Assembly: GCA_903903925.1 (NCBI GenBank)
Contig: CAIVAU010000128.1
Span: 48,971 to 112,970, forward strand
Length of the DNA stretch: 64,000 bases
Direction of reading: 5' to 3'
Source of the DNA: an uncultured cyanobacterium
GTDB lineage: Bacteria; Cyanobacteriota; Cyanobacteriia; Cyanobacteriales; Nostocaceae
Shown: positions 7,546 to 17,192 of the stretch, in pieces
How the letters are laid out: every line of letters begins with the position of its first letter
How positions within the stretch are numbered: the stretch's first letter is position 1
Translations under genes and position numbers: made by a program
The notes under the pieces: model-generated
Databases searched by the model: none
What the model saw: only the letters and a program-made list of their open reading frames with translations
Told to the model about the DNA's origin: nothing

Positions 7546-9858
7546 TCATATAGTTGCTTCTACTGAGTCTAGTCGATCGCTACTAGCGATTTGCTCCTTG
7601 GCAACACTGTTGTTTTCATCTACAGCTTGGTTGTGAGTTAAATCAAACTCATACCACTCGTTGCGCCATTGCAACCGGAACTTTAAGCGCGTCCAGCCAG
7701 AGGGGAAATTTGGACAGGCGATCGGACCAAATTGAGTCATCCGGATACCAGCAAACCCAAAGACGACAGCTTGCCATACTCCACCAGCACTTGCGGCGTG
7801 AACTCCATCACTTGCGTTACCTCGCACATCTTCTAAATCTACCATCGCTGCTCGCATAAAGTGAGTATAAGCTTCTGATGGTAGATTAAGGTCACAAGCT
7901 AAGATAGCGCTAATTGCCGGACCAAGAGAGGAACCATAGGTGTGGTCGGTGCGAGGGTTGTAATAGTTCCAGTTGGCTTCGAGGGTTTGATGATCGTAGC
8001 GTAAATGCGTCCCTTGGGAGTCTTGTGACCGGACATTACGCAACAAATACAGAAGCATCAACACATCTGGCTGCTTGAGAATCTGCTTTTGACTTGTTGC
8101 TTCAATTCCCAGCAGACCTTGCATCGACTTGGTACGAGGTTCGTAATCAGCTAAATTGACATCTCCTAGCTGGAAGAAGCCCTCAAACTGCTCAATTAAG
8201 CCAGTTTCTAGATCTTGATTCAAGAATAGATGATTCTTAATCTTATTCCAGCATTCTAACCTTTCAGTCGCCAAGTTGAGCTTGTCTTCTAGTTGTGCTG
8301 CTGCGTCAGGGTAAGCTTGCTTAAGCCAGTTAAGCAGCGCTAAAGCAGTCCGCAAGTGCCACTGCACCATGACATTAGTGAAGGCGTTATTGTCTATACG
8401 ATCATGATTTTCATCTGGTCCAATCACATCACGGATGTCGTAACTGCCCCGCTGTACGTTCCACTCAACCCGACTTTCCCAGAAAACAGCTGTATCTAGG
8501 ATAATTTCAGATCCATAATCACGCATCCACTCATCATCGCCTGTGTAAAGCCAGTAGTGCCAAGCAGCATAAGCGACATCGGTGTTAATATGCACTTCAA
8601 TTTCACCACACCAGATCCGAACTAACTCACCTTTTGAATCCGGTAACCAACGGGGAGTCACTTCATCGCCAGTGGCGGCGCTTTCCCATGCATACATAGC
8701 CCCAGAGTATCCAGCTTCCTGCGCTTTCCGTCGCGCCCCACGCAAAGTGTGGTAGCGGTAGGCAAGTAAGTTACGTGCTATGGCAGGTTGAGTTAGAGTC
8801 AAAAAGGGAAGAATAAAAATTTCTGTATCCCAAAAAATATGTCCGCGATAGTCAAAACCAGAAAGGGTTTTGGGAGGAATGCTGACCCGATCATCATGAC
8901 GCGGTGCGACAGCAAGTAATTGAAAGAGATTGTAGCGGACGCTTAGTTGAGCTTTGAGGTCGCCTTCTATCACAATATCACTGTCTTGCCACACTTGCTC
9001 CCATGCAGCAATGTGAGCAGCTAGCAGGGTCATATAACAAGGCATACCCACTAGACGAATCAGTGCTAGTTCGGCTGGGGTTGGTGTTTCCCGTGAGGTG
9101 AATAGGGTAACAATCTTTTCTACAGATACTGTTTCTCCTGGCTGAACCACAAAGGTAGCCTGGAGTTTTGGACTGTCGGATTGATGTACATGCACAGGTA
9201 CAGCATCTTCTCCCTCTACCACAAGCTTAGCTGCCATTCCCAGTTGTATGGCTGAGTGGAGAGTTTGGCTATGCAGCCAAAGAATATTGTCTGCACCACC
9301 TTGTTTGAGGGTTTTCCAGTGTTTGACGCCTCTAGTATCCGGTTCGGCATGAAACCCAACTTCTACGGAGACTTCACCTTCAAAGTCTACAGATGTGATC
9401 TGACAACGGATTGCCAAAACATGTTGATCTGCTAAACTGAGGAAGCGCTCAAAGTGAAACTCCAAGGTATGACCTGTGGGAGAACGCCACTGGACATCAC
9501 GGCTAACTATACCTAAACGCAGGTCAAGCCGCCGTTCGTAGTTGAGAACCTCACCAGTGTCTAGGTGGAAGCTTTTCCCACCCACCTTGATGACAAAGGG
9601 TAGCCAACTAGGGCAGTTTGCCAGCTCAGTATAGGCAATAGAAACATCGTCGTAAATGCCATGAATCAGCGTTCCTACTGATTCGTTGGGATACCCTTCC
9701 TCAAATGTGCCCCGCGTTCCCAAATAACCGTTACCAAGGGTGAAAACGGTTTCTTTATGGTGTAGTCTAGTGGGGTCAAACTCTGTTTCTATAACGTTCC
9801 AACCAGTGGAGTCAAGTAGTTGCTGATTGAGTTTATTGTGAAGTAATAAGTCCTGCAT
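7546..9858 (-). CDS. GH65 disaccharide phosphorylase, mirror copy
   Basis: The encoded protein is identical over 770 residues to the gene at 5173-7485, including E483 and H687. The two copies are convergent with only 60 bp between their stop codons. That 60-bp spacer is itself the palindrome centre, with no unique DNA in it. It should be counted as one gene if the duplication is an artefact. Confidence 0.85.
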   Translation of the reverse strand: MQDLLLHNKLNQQLLDSTGWNVIETEFDPTRLHHKETVFTLGNGYLGTRGTFEEGYPNESVGTLIHGIYDDVSIAYTELANCPSWLPFVIKVGGKSFHLDTGEVLNYERRLDLRLGIVSRDVQWRSPTGHTLEFHFERFLSLADQHVLAIRCQITSVDFEGEVSVEVGFHAEPDTRGVKHWKTLKQGGADNILWLHSQTLHSAIQLGMAAKLVVEGEDAVPVHVHQSDSPKLQATFVVQPGETVSVEKIVTLFTSRETPTPAELALIRLVGMPCYMTLLAAHIAAWEQVWQDSDIVIEGDLKAQLSVRYNLFQLLAVAPRHDDRVSIPPKTLSGFDYRGHIFWDTEIFILPFLTLTQPAIARNLLAYRYHTLRGARRKAQEAGYSGAMYAWESAATGDEVTPRWLPDSKGELVRIWCGEIEVHINTDVAYAAWHYWLYTGDDEWMRDYGSEIILDTAVFWESRVEWNVQRGSYDIRDVIGPDENHDRIDNNAFTNVMVQWHLRTALALLNWLKQAYPDAAAQLEDKLNLATERLECWNKIKNHLFLNQDLETGLIEQFEGFFQLGDVNLADYEPRTKSMQGLLGIEATSQKQILKQPDVLMLLYLLRNVRSQDSQGTHLRYDHQTLEANWNYYNPRTDHTYGSSLGPAISAILACDLNLPSEAYTHFMRAAMVDLEDVRGNASDGVHAASAGGVWQAVVFGFAGIRMTQFGPIACPNFPSGWTRLKFRLQWRNEWYEFDLTHNQAVDENNSVAKEQIASSDRLDSVEATI

Positions 9859-10163
9859 GACTTAAATAAAACCTATATTGTGGTAGTGCTGGCGTGGATG
9901 GGATGAAATAAAATATTTAAGAGCAAAATTCAGTATTTACTCCCTGGTTATGCTATTTAGATTTGGTAGCAGCCTCAACAATCAAAATCAACGTTTGTTT
10001 GACAAGTACGTTCCCATTTTCATCCCTCTTTTGAGAGATTTTAGTATTTTTCTCTCGTTAAATAGTTATAAAATAATAAAACACACGAAGACTTAACATT
10101 TCCACAAAACTTGTATAAGCAAATATATTTTTTTCAACAAACTGTCACAAAAGAAGAAGTCAG

Positions 10164-10290
10164 GAGTCAGGAGTCAGAATTGAATTTTGTAAGAGTGGTG
10201 GATGAATAATTGGGTTTAAGACCCCTGCTAAATCGAAGATTTAGCAGTCTACATTTGAATTCCCCAGCAATTAATTCTGAGTCCTGACTC
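10164..10290. mobile_element. MITE-like GAGTCAGG element, mirror copy
   Basis: Reverse complement of 4741-4867, in the right arm of the inverted duplication. The stretch 9859-10510 holds no gene besides this element. Confidence 0.5.
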
Positions 10291-10510
10291 CTAACTTGTG
10301 ATTTTGATCACTCTGTTTTTAAAAGAAAATTTAATTTTTTTATCACTAAAGCTTAATACTTTTAAAGTAATCTTTGTATAAACATAACGTAACTGTTCAC
10401 TCCCCCCTGCAAAATCCTCGAACCTCCTGATTTTTCGTTGAGAGGTAGGGGGGATATGAACGGTTGCAACATAACAGAGCAACTATGTAGTACCTAAGTG
10501 ACAAAGTTCT

Positions 10511-11110
10511 ATGAAATTACTACACCGTCATGATTTATACAGTTGGTCGTCCTTTGACAAGGAACGCAATATAGATTTCAATAGCATTGCTTGGATTCAT
10601 CCAGAAGGTAATGTTTTGATCGACCCGTTGCCTTTGTCAGCCCATGACCATAGCCACCTCAAGTCCTTGGGTGGTGCGCTTTGGATCGTAATTACCAATT
10701 CCGATCATGTCCGCGCTGCTAAGGAAATTGCTCAAGTTACCAATGCCCAGATCGCAGGTCCATCTGCTGAACAAGATAGTTTTCCGATTCGTTGCGATCG
10801 CTGGCTCTCAGATGGTGAAGAATTAATCCCAGGCTTAGAGGTTATAGAATTGCATGGATCAAAAACTCCAGGTGAGTTAGCACTGCTTTTGGAAAAAACT
10901 ACCCTGATTATAGGCGACTTGGTGCGATCAAACAAAGCAGGAAGTTTGACGATTCTACCTGATGCCAAACTTTCAAACCGCCAACAAGCCGTGACCTCGG
11001 TTTCTAGGCTAGCACAGATGAGTAGCATAGAGGCTGTACTCGTGGGTGATGGGTGGTCAGTATTTAGGGATGGTGATCTGGTTTTGAAAGAATTAGTCAT
11101 TAGTTGTTAG
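10511..11110 (+). CDS. MBL-fold metallohydrolase-like protein, mirror copy
   Basis: Identical protein to 3921-4520 (199 residues, ITNSDHVR and IIGDLVR motifs). It lies in the right arm and is convergent with the hemN copy at 11232-12614. Confidence 0.62.
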   Translation: MKLLHRHDLYSWSSFDKERNIDFNSIAWIHPEGNVLIDPLPLSAHDHSHLKSLGGALWIVITNSDHVRAAKEIAQVTNAQIAGPSAEQDSFPIRCDRWLSDGEELIPGLEVIELHGSKTPGELALLLEKTTLIIGDLVRSNKAGSLTILPDAKLSNRQQAVTSVSRLAQMSSIEAVLVGDGWSVFRDGDLVLKELVISC

Positions 11111-11122
11111 TCATTTGACTAA

Positions 11123-11215
11123 TAGACATCTCCAGAAATGATGTAGGGGCGTATCGCAATACGCCCCTACCAAGGATTTCAACGGACGCATAATTAATTT
11201 TCACGACTATGTCTA
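11123..11215. mobile_element. 93-bp MITE-like element, mirror of copy A
   Basis: Reverse complement of 3816-3908, including the TAGACAT ends and the central GTAGGGGCG hairpin. Confidence 0.65.
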
Positions 11216-11231
11216 ATGACTAACAACTAAT

Positions 11232-12614
11232 TTAAATTGCCCGAGAAAATCTTTGCTCTTGCGTTGTCGCATACATATCAAAGATGACAGCAATATTTCT
11301 AACGAGTAACCTACCAATTTCTGTAATGCTGATGTGGTTTGATGATAACTTGACTAATCCATCTTTTTCAAGAAACTTCAATTCCTCTAGTTCACGAAAG
11401 AAATAGTCGTCGAAACTGATGTGATACTTTTGTTCTATATCTTGCTTATGCAGATTGAGATGTGACATAATGCCCATAACAACATCTCGTCTAATCATGT
11501 CATCCCAACTCAGTTTAATGCCTTTACTAGTTGGTAAAATACCAGCGTCTATTGCTCGATAATAATCTCTTAATTCCTTATGGTTTTGGGTGTAAGTATC
11601 TTCTAGCATACTAATTGATGTTACGCCAAAACCAAAAAGTTCTGTTTGGGCTTTGGTGGTGTAGCCCTGGAAGTTGCGCTTGAGAGTGGAATTACGTTGG
11701 GCGATCGCCAGTTCATCATCAGGTTTAGCAAAATGATCCATGCCAATGAATAGATACTGGCTACTCGTGAGTTCCTCAATAGTCATTTTCAGAATTTCTA
11801 ACTTCTCCTGCGGTGTGGGTAGCGCATCTTGGGAAATGTTTTTCTGCACAGGCTTTATCCACGGTACATAGGCAAAGTTAAAAACAGCGATCCGGTCAGG
11901 GTCTAAGTCGATGGTTTTTTTTATGGTCTCCCGAAAAGTCTGGAGAGTCTGATGTGGTAGACCATAAATTAAGTCTACATTCACACTTTCAAACTTAGCT
12001 TTTTTGATCCAGGTCATAACATCAAACAGCATTTCATCTGGCTGAACGCGATTCACAGCTACTTGAACTTGACGATTAAAATCCTGGATGCCAAAACTAA
12101 TCCGGTTAAACCCAATCTCTCTAAGAGCAAAGATGTAGTTTTTATCGATAGAACGGGGGTTAATCTCTATCGAAATTTCTGCTTTAGGATTGATTGTGAA
12201 GTGGCGGTTGATACTTTCCCACAATAATTCCACTTGTTCAAGGCTCAAGTAGTTTGGGGTTCCGCCTCCCCAGTGGATCTGGTCTACTATTCTATCGGGA
12301 GAAATCTTGGATGCTGTGTTTTTAATGTCGCGAACCAAATAATCCAGGTATGGCTGGGCAATATTCTTGTTGTTTGAAATTACCACATTACAGCCGCAAA
12401 AGTAGCAAGCACTTTGGCAGAATGGTATATGAAAATACAAAGAAAGGGGAGATTTCCTTTGATTTGAAGTCGCGATCGCAGCTTGAAAATCCCCTTCAGT
12501 AAATGCTGCACTTAACTGAGTTGCGGGTGGGTAACTCGTATATCTAGGTGTAGGAGTATCATACTTTTTGATTGTATCCAGATCAAATTTGACACCAGGA
12601 AGTTGAAAAACCAT
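11232..12614 (-). CDS. hemN: Oxygen-independent coproporphyrinogen III oxidase, mirror copy
   Basis: Identical 460-residue protein to 2417-3799, with the same C66/C70/C73/C75 cluster motif. Right arm of the inverted duplication. Confidence 0.88.
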   Translation of the reverse strand: MVFQLPGVKFDLDTIKKYDTPTPRYTSYPPATQLSAAFTEGDFQAAIATSNQRKSPLSLYFHIPFCQSACYFCGCNVVISNNKNIAQPYLDYLVRDIKNTASKISPDRIVDQIHWGGGTPNYLSLEQVELLWESINRHFTINPKAEISIEINPRSIDKNYIFALREIGFNRISFGIQDFNRQVQVAVNRVQPDEMLFDVMTWIKKAKFESVNVDLIYGLPHQTLQTFRETIKKTIDLDPDRIAVFNFAYVPWIKPVQKNISQDALPTPQEKLEILKMTIEELTSSQYLFIGMDHFAKPDDELAIAQRNSTLKRNFQGYTTKAQTELFGFGVTSISMLEDTYTQNHKELRDYYRAIDAGILPTSKGIKLSWDDMIRRDVVMGIMSHLNLHKQDIEQKYHISFDDYFFRELEELKFLEKDGLVKLSSNHISITEIGRLLVRNIAVIFDMYATTQEQRFSRAI

Positions 12615-12858
12615 GGAGTTTTTTCTTCGTGCATAAATGAGGGCTAATGAGTATATAGCAGGAGATAGGAAAGGAAACAGTTATTCGTGATCAGATGAGT
12701 ATTTGGTTGTACAGAAGGAAATGGGCTGCAATAGATCTTCTTCTATGCTTTGGATTTTCTCCAGCAATAGAGCCTTTTCAACAAGTTTTTGCGTCATGCT
12801 TCATATTTTATGACGTTTTGTACACCTTGCTCATTTTTTTATTTTTCTCTGCTACTGC

Positions 12859-12884
12859 TAGGGGCGCAATGCCTTGCGCCCCTA
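12859..12884. repeat. GTAGGGGCG...CGCCCCTAC palindromic repeat, mirror of copy 1
   Basis: Reverse complement of 2147-2172, between the hemN and glycosyltransferase copies. Confidence 0.7.
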
Positions 12885-12908
12885 CATCATTTGCCGAATG
12901 CCTATTTT

Positions 12909-13706
12909 TCAATCTCCAGTCACGTCAATAAAGGTTTCTCCCAAACGATTTGATGTTAGTAGTTGTTTGATAGCCAGCCAGATAAATGGTGGTATTGTCT
13001 TAACATAACGACGCCAAAGTCTGCGCGGTTCTTGAACGATGCGGTAAAGCCATTCAAGCCCTAAGTCTCGCACCATGCGGGGTGCTCTTTTTTGAATTCC
13101 AGCGTAGACTGGAAAAACTCCGCCCAAGCCAATCATGACTCCCTGAATTTTATCTTGATGCTGCGCCATCCAATTCTCTTGCTTGGGACACCCCAGAGAT
13201 ACCAACACCAAACCCGCACCACTAGCATTAATTTTTTTAATTAAAGCTTCATCTTCATCGTGAATCAAAGGACGAAATGGCAAGGGTTCCATCGCAGCTA
13301 TTTTTAGCTGTGGAAATTCCACCTCTAACCGTTTTCTCATGAGACCGAAAATTTCGTTCTGAGAACCTACAAAACAAACACTTATGTTCTGTGTTTGGGC
13401 TAACTGACACAACGCTAACAAAATATCCATCCCTGCTACCCGGTCTTGGTAACGTGCTCCCAGAAGCCGCATCATCCAAACTAAGGGCATACCATCAGGA
13501 GTGACAAGGTCTGCACTTTTCAATACCCTGCCAAACTCTGCATTCCAATAAGCTTCCATCAGCATATGTACGTTTGCTACACATACAGTTTTGCTCTCGC
13601 GGGCGATCGCCCACTTCAGTATTGTTTGTATCTGATCGTGAAATCGTAATGCAGTGATAGGAAAATCAAGCACTTTTCGAGTAGGAAGAATCACTTTTCC
13701 TACCAT
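12909..13706 (-). CDS. WecG/TagA/CpsF-family glycosyltransferase, mirror copy
   Basis: Identical 265-residue product to 1325-2122. The start at 13706 is preferred for the same reason, an AAGGAG ribosome-binding site just upstream. Right arm. Confidence 0.84.
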   Translation of the reverse strand: MVGKVILPTRKVLDFPITALRFHDQIQTILKWAIARESKTVCVANVHMLMEAYWNAEFGRVLKSADLVTPDGMPLVWMMRLLGARYQDRVAGMDILLALCQLAQTQNISVCFVGSQNEIFGLMRKRLEVEFPQLKIAAMEPLPFRPLIHDEDEALIKKINASGAGLVLVSLGCPKQENWMAQHQDKIQGVMIGLGGVFPVYAGIQKRAPRMVRDLGLEWLYRIVQEPRRLWRRYVKTIPPFIWLAIKQLLTSNRLGETFIDVTGD

Positions 13707-14048
13707 AGGCCACTCCTTGTGTCTTATTGAACATAAACACACCAACCTGATACTTACCAACATTAAAACCCTCAGGTTCTGATCTCACCTATGACTTTTT
13801 TAAAGCTGGCATACTAGCATCAATATTTACACACGGAGATGCAATACCTTTTTTAGTAATCTTTAAACTAGATTCCCTGGCAATAATTTGTACATTTTTA
13901 GTATGTATATTAATTTACTCTAAATTCATACCTGCCGATAGCCCCTTTTTACAAACTTTATATTTACTTCATATACTTTATGAAGTCTTTTTATCTTTTT
14001 TACACAAATATTTGCAATAATTCAACACTCATTTATCTGCATAGTTGA
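13707..14048. other. AT-rich gene-free region, mirror of 983-1324
   Basis: Reverse complement of the left-arm intergenic stretch. No ORF of interest; probably the 5' region of the glycosyltransferase gene. Confidence 0.4.
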
Positions 14049-14255
14049 CTACAGAGCAGAGCAAAAAAACAGGGGGAAGATTAAATTTTCTTCCCCCTGT
14101 TCTTTGTTTTTCTTTTTATCTGCTGTGTTATCTTCCTTAAGTCGTTTCCGGAGCATCTGCTGCTGTTTCTTAAGTTGTCGTTTCCTTGCTGCTCCTCCTC
14201 TGCCTTTATCGTTCCTACCCTCTCTGCGGGGCGATTCCCACCTTTTTAATTGCAT
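14049..14255 (-). CDS. Hypothetical small basic protein, mirror copy
   Basis: Identical to the 68-residue ORF at 776-982, including the overlap of its 3' end with a terminator (14063-14100). Confidence 0.33.
   Translation of the reverse strand: MQLKRWESPRREGRNDKGRGGAARKRQLKKQQQMLRKRLKEDNTADKKKNKEQGEENLIFPLFFCSAL
14063..14100 (-). terminator. Rho-independent terminator, mirror copy
   Basis: Reverse complement of 931-968: a 12-bp G/C-rich stem and a T tract on the minus strand. Confidence 0.82.
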
Positions 14256-14291
14256 AACTGTTTTTCTCCCTTAGTGTTCAAAAATTGATTA

Positions 14292-14375
14292 TGGGCAGGA
14301 GGAGAATCGAACTCCTATGACCGCAAGGTCGCCACATTTTGAGTGTGGTGCGTCTACCAGTTTCGCCACCCGCCC
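14292..14375 (-). tRNA. tRNA-Leu(CAA), mirror copy
   Basis: Reverse complement of 656-739. It has the same CAA anticodon, class II variable arm and A discriminator. It overlaps the last 22 bases of the intact M48 gene. Confidence 0.9.
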
Positions 14376-15229
14376 TTGGGTGCAACTCCATCATTATACT
14401 CTATTTTTTGATTTTGCAACAAGTTTTGATATTCTTTACTACTTGCCCATCGATCAATTTCCCGTGCTCGTAGAACTGGTACTGGATGAGTCAATTGGGC
14501 TGTTTGTGCTGCCTTGACCATTTCACCCAGTTCTGTCTTGCTAATATCATCGTAAGCACGAGCTTGAGCAATAAAGGCATCTAAGTTAAGTTGCGGGGAT
14601 AAAGTAGGTGAGCCGCCTGCCAGTTTCATCAACACTGACATCACGACTCTGGGTTTTTGGGTTGCCAACAACGCGGCGCGATCGCACGTAAATTCAGCAC
14701 ACCGTACCCATTCTAAAAGTTGTGCCTGTAGTGCTTGGGCAAGAAATGCACCGACATTGGGAACAGTAGCTGCTGCTAAAATCAATAAATTAACTGGGGT
14801 CAAGTAAACGCTATGGTCACACTTGAGGTGTCCCAACTCATGGGCAATCACCGCCTGAATTTCCTCTAGTGTGAGCAGGTCAATCAGAGAAGTGTGCACC
14901 ACAATAAAAGGCTGCTTACCTCGCATAGCAAAAGTGTAGGCATTAGGAGCCGGATGCTGCCTAACATACAATGATGGTGGTTCCAAATCCAATATTTTGC
15001 AGGCTTCTAACAACAATCCATGCAAGTCAGGCAGTTGTTTTTCACTGACCAGAACACTGGATGCAATGTTTTCTGCATAGAAAACCTGCTCTGCTACAGG
15101 TCCCAACAGATTCCGCACGATCATGTCTACACCAGGTATCTGCTTGAGGGCTTTGGTAGCCTCTAGGTCCAGTGGGTGGCGAAAAGAGTCTGCTTTGAGA
15201 CCAATGAGCTGAGTCTTGAAAAAGGACAT
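14354..15229 (-). CDS. M48-family zinc metallopeptidase (HtpX/Ste24-like)
   Basis: This intact 291-residue protein is the complete version of the fragment at 3-677. The zinc-binding HELGH sits at 130-134, with a probable third ligand E179 in AEFTCDRAA. The hydrophobic stretch after the motif (TPVNLLILAAATVPNVGAF) suggests membrane association, as in HtpX-like quality-control proteases. The ATG at 15229 is the natural start, matching the length of small M48 proteins. The palindrome boundary at 15030 falls inside this gene, so its first 66 codons are unique sequence. The 3' end overlaps the tRNA-Leu gene by 22 bases, which is unusual. The substrate is unknown. Confidence 0.87.
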   Translation of the reverse strand: MSFFKTQLIGLKADSFRHPLDLEATKALKQIPGVDMIVRNLLGPVAEQVFYAENIASSVLVSEKQLPDLHGLLLEACKILDLEPPSLYVRQHPAPNAYTFAMRGKQPFIVVHTSLIDLLTLEEIQAVIAHELGHLKCDHSVYLTPVNLLILAAATVPNVGAFLAQALQAQLLEWVRCAEFTCDRAALLATQKPRVVMSVLMKLAGGSPTLSPQLNLDAFIAQARAYDDISKTELGEMVKAAQTAQLTHPVPVLRAREIDRWASSKEYQNLLQNQKIEYNDGVAPKGGWRNW

Positions 15230-15290
15230 GGCGAAGCAAGCGAGAAAACGTTAATTTTGGAGGGCTAGCCCATAAACTTAGTATAACCTT

Positions 15291-15332
15291 CGTTCATAGT
15301 TTGCGCTTTAGGGCTAAAGCGCAAACTACGAA
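15291..15332. repeat. TAGTTTGCGCTTTAG palindromic intergenic repeat
   Basis: GTTCATAGTTTGCGCTTTAG (15291-15310) pairs with its near-perfect inverse at 15313-15332 around a GG loop, downstream of murA. The same plan (TAGT outer arms, a GCGC-rich core) is seen at the centre of the large inverted duplication. Confidence 0.6.
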
Positions 15333-15358
15333 CCCATCAAAACGATGTTGACAGCTTA

Positions 15359-16741
15359 CTAGATTTGAATCGATTGTTCAGGAAGGGTAGTATTTGAGAC
15401 AAAGTGTGTTTCAACCGGAGTTTTTGCTTCCACACGAAGAATTTTAGCTCCCAACTGCTGCAACTTAACATCAAGTTGATCGTAGCCCCGATCAAGATGA
15501 TGCAATCCCTGAATTGTCGTTTGTCCTTCTGCTGCCAGTCCTGCCAAAACTAACGCTGCTGCTGCCCTTAAGTCTGTAGCTATCACAGGTGCACCCGACA
15601 AAAGAGGTACTCCCCTAACGAAGGCTGTGTTACCTTTAATCCGAATGTCTGCTCCCAAACGATTCAACTCTGAGGCATGACGCAAGCGATTTTCAAATAC
15701 GGATTCATTAATCAAGCTGTCACCTTCAGACAGACTAAGCAAAGACATGAATGGTGCTTGCATATCCGTGGGAAAGCCTGGATAGGGTAAGGTTTCTATA
15801 TCCGTTGCCTTCAGGGTTTCCGCACTCAGGATGTGCAAGCAGTCAGATCCTTCTTCTATGACTGGAACTCCAATATTCCGTAGCTTAGCAATGATTGGCA
15901 ATAAATGGTCTGATACCACTGGCGAGAGGGTAAATTCTGAGCGAGTAATTGCTCCTGCTACTAGAAACGTCCCAGCCTCAATGCGATCGGGAATTATCGT
16001 GTAGTCAGTAGAGTGCAACTTGGGAACTCCAAGAATTGTAATTGTACTCGTCCCAGCACCCTTAATATTCGCTCCCATTGAGATGCAGAAGTTTGCCAGA
16101 TCTACCACTTCTGGCTCCCGTGCAGCATTTTCAATGATAGTTTCGCCTTCTGCTAGGGTAGCCGCCATCATCAAGTTTTCCGTCGCTCCCACACTAGCAA
16201 TGTCTAGGTAAATCTTAGCGCCTTGTAACCTGCCACTCTTGCCAGGAACAAAGGCATGACAAATGCCATGCTCAATCTGCACCTCAGCCCCCATCGCTTG
16301 CAGTCCTCGAACATGCAAGTCTACTGGTCTTGCTCCAATAGCACATCCGCCTGGCAAAGGCATTTGCGCTACTCCTAGTCGTGCCAGAATTGCGCCGATC
16401 GCAAAAAAACTCGCCCTAAGTTGAGTCACCAGTTCGTAGGGAGCTTTAGAGGTTTTAATTTCACTCGCATTAATCTCTAAGATGTCATCATGTTGCTCCA
16501 ATCGAACACCCAAAGCCGACAAAACCTGACCCATCCGCTTCACATCCGCCAATGACGGTACGTTGCGGATGCGACAATCACCCGAACAGAGCAATGCTCC
16601 AGCCATGATTACCAGTGCTGAATTTTTCGCCCCGCTAATTTTTACATGACCTTGCAAACGATGCCCACCCCATATTTGCAGAACTGAGGAGTCTGCCGCA
16701 GGTGAAGACTTGACATCTGGTAAGCTGCAAGAAGAATTAAT
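15359..16741 (-). CDS. murA: UDP-N-acetylglucosamine 1-carboxyvinyltransferase; AUU start inferred
   Basis: MurA adds enolpyruvate from PEP to UDP-GlcNAc, the first committed step of peptidoglycan synthesis. The catalytic Cys is in [14 protein letters not shown] (C133 in my numbering), and the PEP-binding Lys is in SGAKNSALV (K39). The conserved N-terminal strand VLQIWGGH lies upstream of the first TTG at 16657, so the protein must start earlier. No ATG, GTG or TTG exists in frame there. An ideal GGAGGT sits 7 bases before ATT (16741-16739), giving a 460-residue protein. So either an AUU start, as known for infC, or a base error (ATG expected). The rest of the gene is intact. Confidence 0.93.
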   Translation of the reverse strand: MNSSCSLPDVKSSPAADSSVLQIWGGHRLQGHVKISGAKNSALVIMAGALLCSGDCRIRNVPSLADVKRMGQVLSALGVRLEQHDDILEINASEIKTSKAPYELVTQLRASFFAIGAILARLGVAQMPLPGGCAIGARPVDLHVRGLQAMGAEVQIEHGICHAFVPGKSGRLQGAKIYLDIASVGATENLMMAATLAEGETIIENAAREPEVVDLANFCISMGANIKGAGTSTITILGVPKLHSTDYTIIPDRIEAGTFLVAGAITRSEFTLSPVVSDHLLPIIAKLRNIGVPVIEEGSDCLHILSAETLKATDIETLPYPGFPTDMQAPFMSLLSLSEGDSLINESVFENRLRHASELNRLGADIRIKGNTAFVRGVPLLSGAPVIATDLRAAAALVLAGLAAEGQTTIQGLHHLDRGYDQLDVKLQQLGAKILRVEAKTPVETHFVSNTTLPEQSIQI

Positions 16742-16979
16742 AAGCCTACCTCCAAAAGAAAAGAGTAAATTTTAAAAACTTAAAGTTGGTTTCGATTCTA
16801 CCGGAAAAATCTCATTTGTCTACATTAATTATTGCACTACCCTCGCGATTGATAAATTTACTGCCAAAAGCTCTGCTTTATGTTCTCCATAGCTCAGCAC
16901 TTACCCCAATAAAATCATTGCTTGACAAAAGTAAATAGTTCGGTAACAATAGGAAATGCCTGATTCAAAGGCAACTCCA

Positions 16980-17061
16980 GCGGAACTGGCGGAATTGGTA
17001 GACGCGCTAGATTCAGGTTCTAGTGCTGCAAGGCTTCCGGGTTCGAGTCCCGGGTTCCGCA
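16980..17061 (+). tRNA. tRNA-Leu(CAG)
   Basis: The acceptor GCGGAAC (16980-16986) pairs with GTTCCGC (17054-17060), and the discriminator is A17061. The D-arm matches TGGCGGAATTGGTAGACGCG. The anticodon stem CTAGA/TCTAG holds the loop TTCAGGT, giving CAG. A long class II variable arm and a GTTCGAGTC T-loop follow. CCA is not encoded. Confidence 0.95.
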
Positions 17062-17104
17062 TATTTATACTTCTCACGGGCACAAATTGCGCTTTTGAAA
17101 CCAT

Positions 17105-17132
17105 GTAGGGGCACAAGGCACTGCGCCCCTAC
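17105..17132. repeat. GTAGGGGC...GCCCCTAC palindromic repeat, copy 3
   Basis: GTAGGGGCACAAGGCACTGC and the closing arm GCGCCCCTAC form a 28-base hairpin, just downstream of tRNA-Leu(CAG). Confidence 0.7.
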
Positions 17133-17192
17133 AATGGCTGTTGTTCATTTACGTGAACACTCAGCTTATGACCGGTAAAGCATAGTTAGGAG

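Larger units (their letters stand above)
1..15030. repeat. Perfect zero-spacer inverted duplication, two 7515-bp arms
   Basis: Bases 1-7515 and 7516-15030 are reverse complements. Every gene pair maps by x to 15031-x, and the encoded proteins are identical. The centre reads AAGAGC/GCTCTT with no loop. The left arm starts at base 1 and cuts the M48 gene; the right arm continues into the intact gene, whose start is at 15229. The sequence right of 15030 is unique. Real palindromes this long are unstable in bacteria, so I infer a fold-back or assembly artefact. A recent true inverted duplication or a hairpin replicon end is less likely. Confidence 0.97.

Noticed and set aside
1..15030. Covalently closed hairpin telomere of a linear replicon
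   Set aside because: Sequencing through a closed hairpin would give this palindrome, but nothing else (telomere resolvase, plasmid genes) supports it, and a fold-back artefact explains it more simply.
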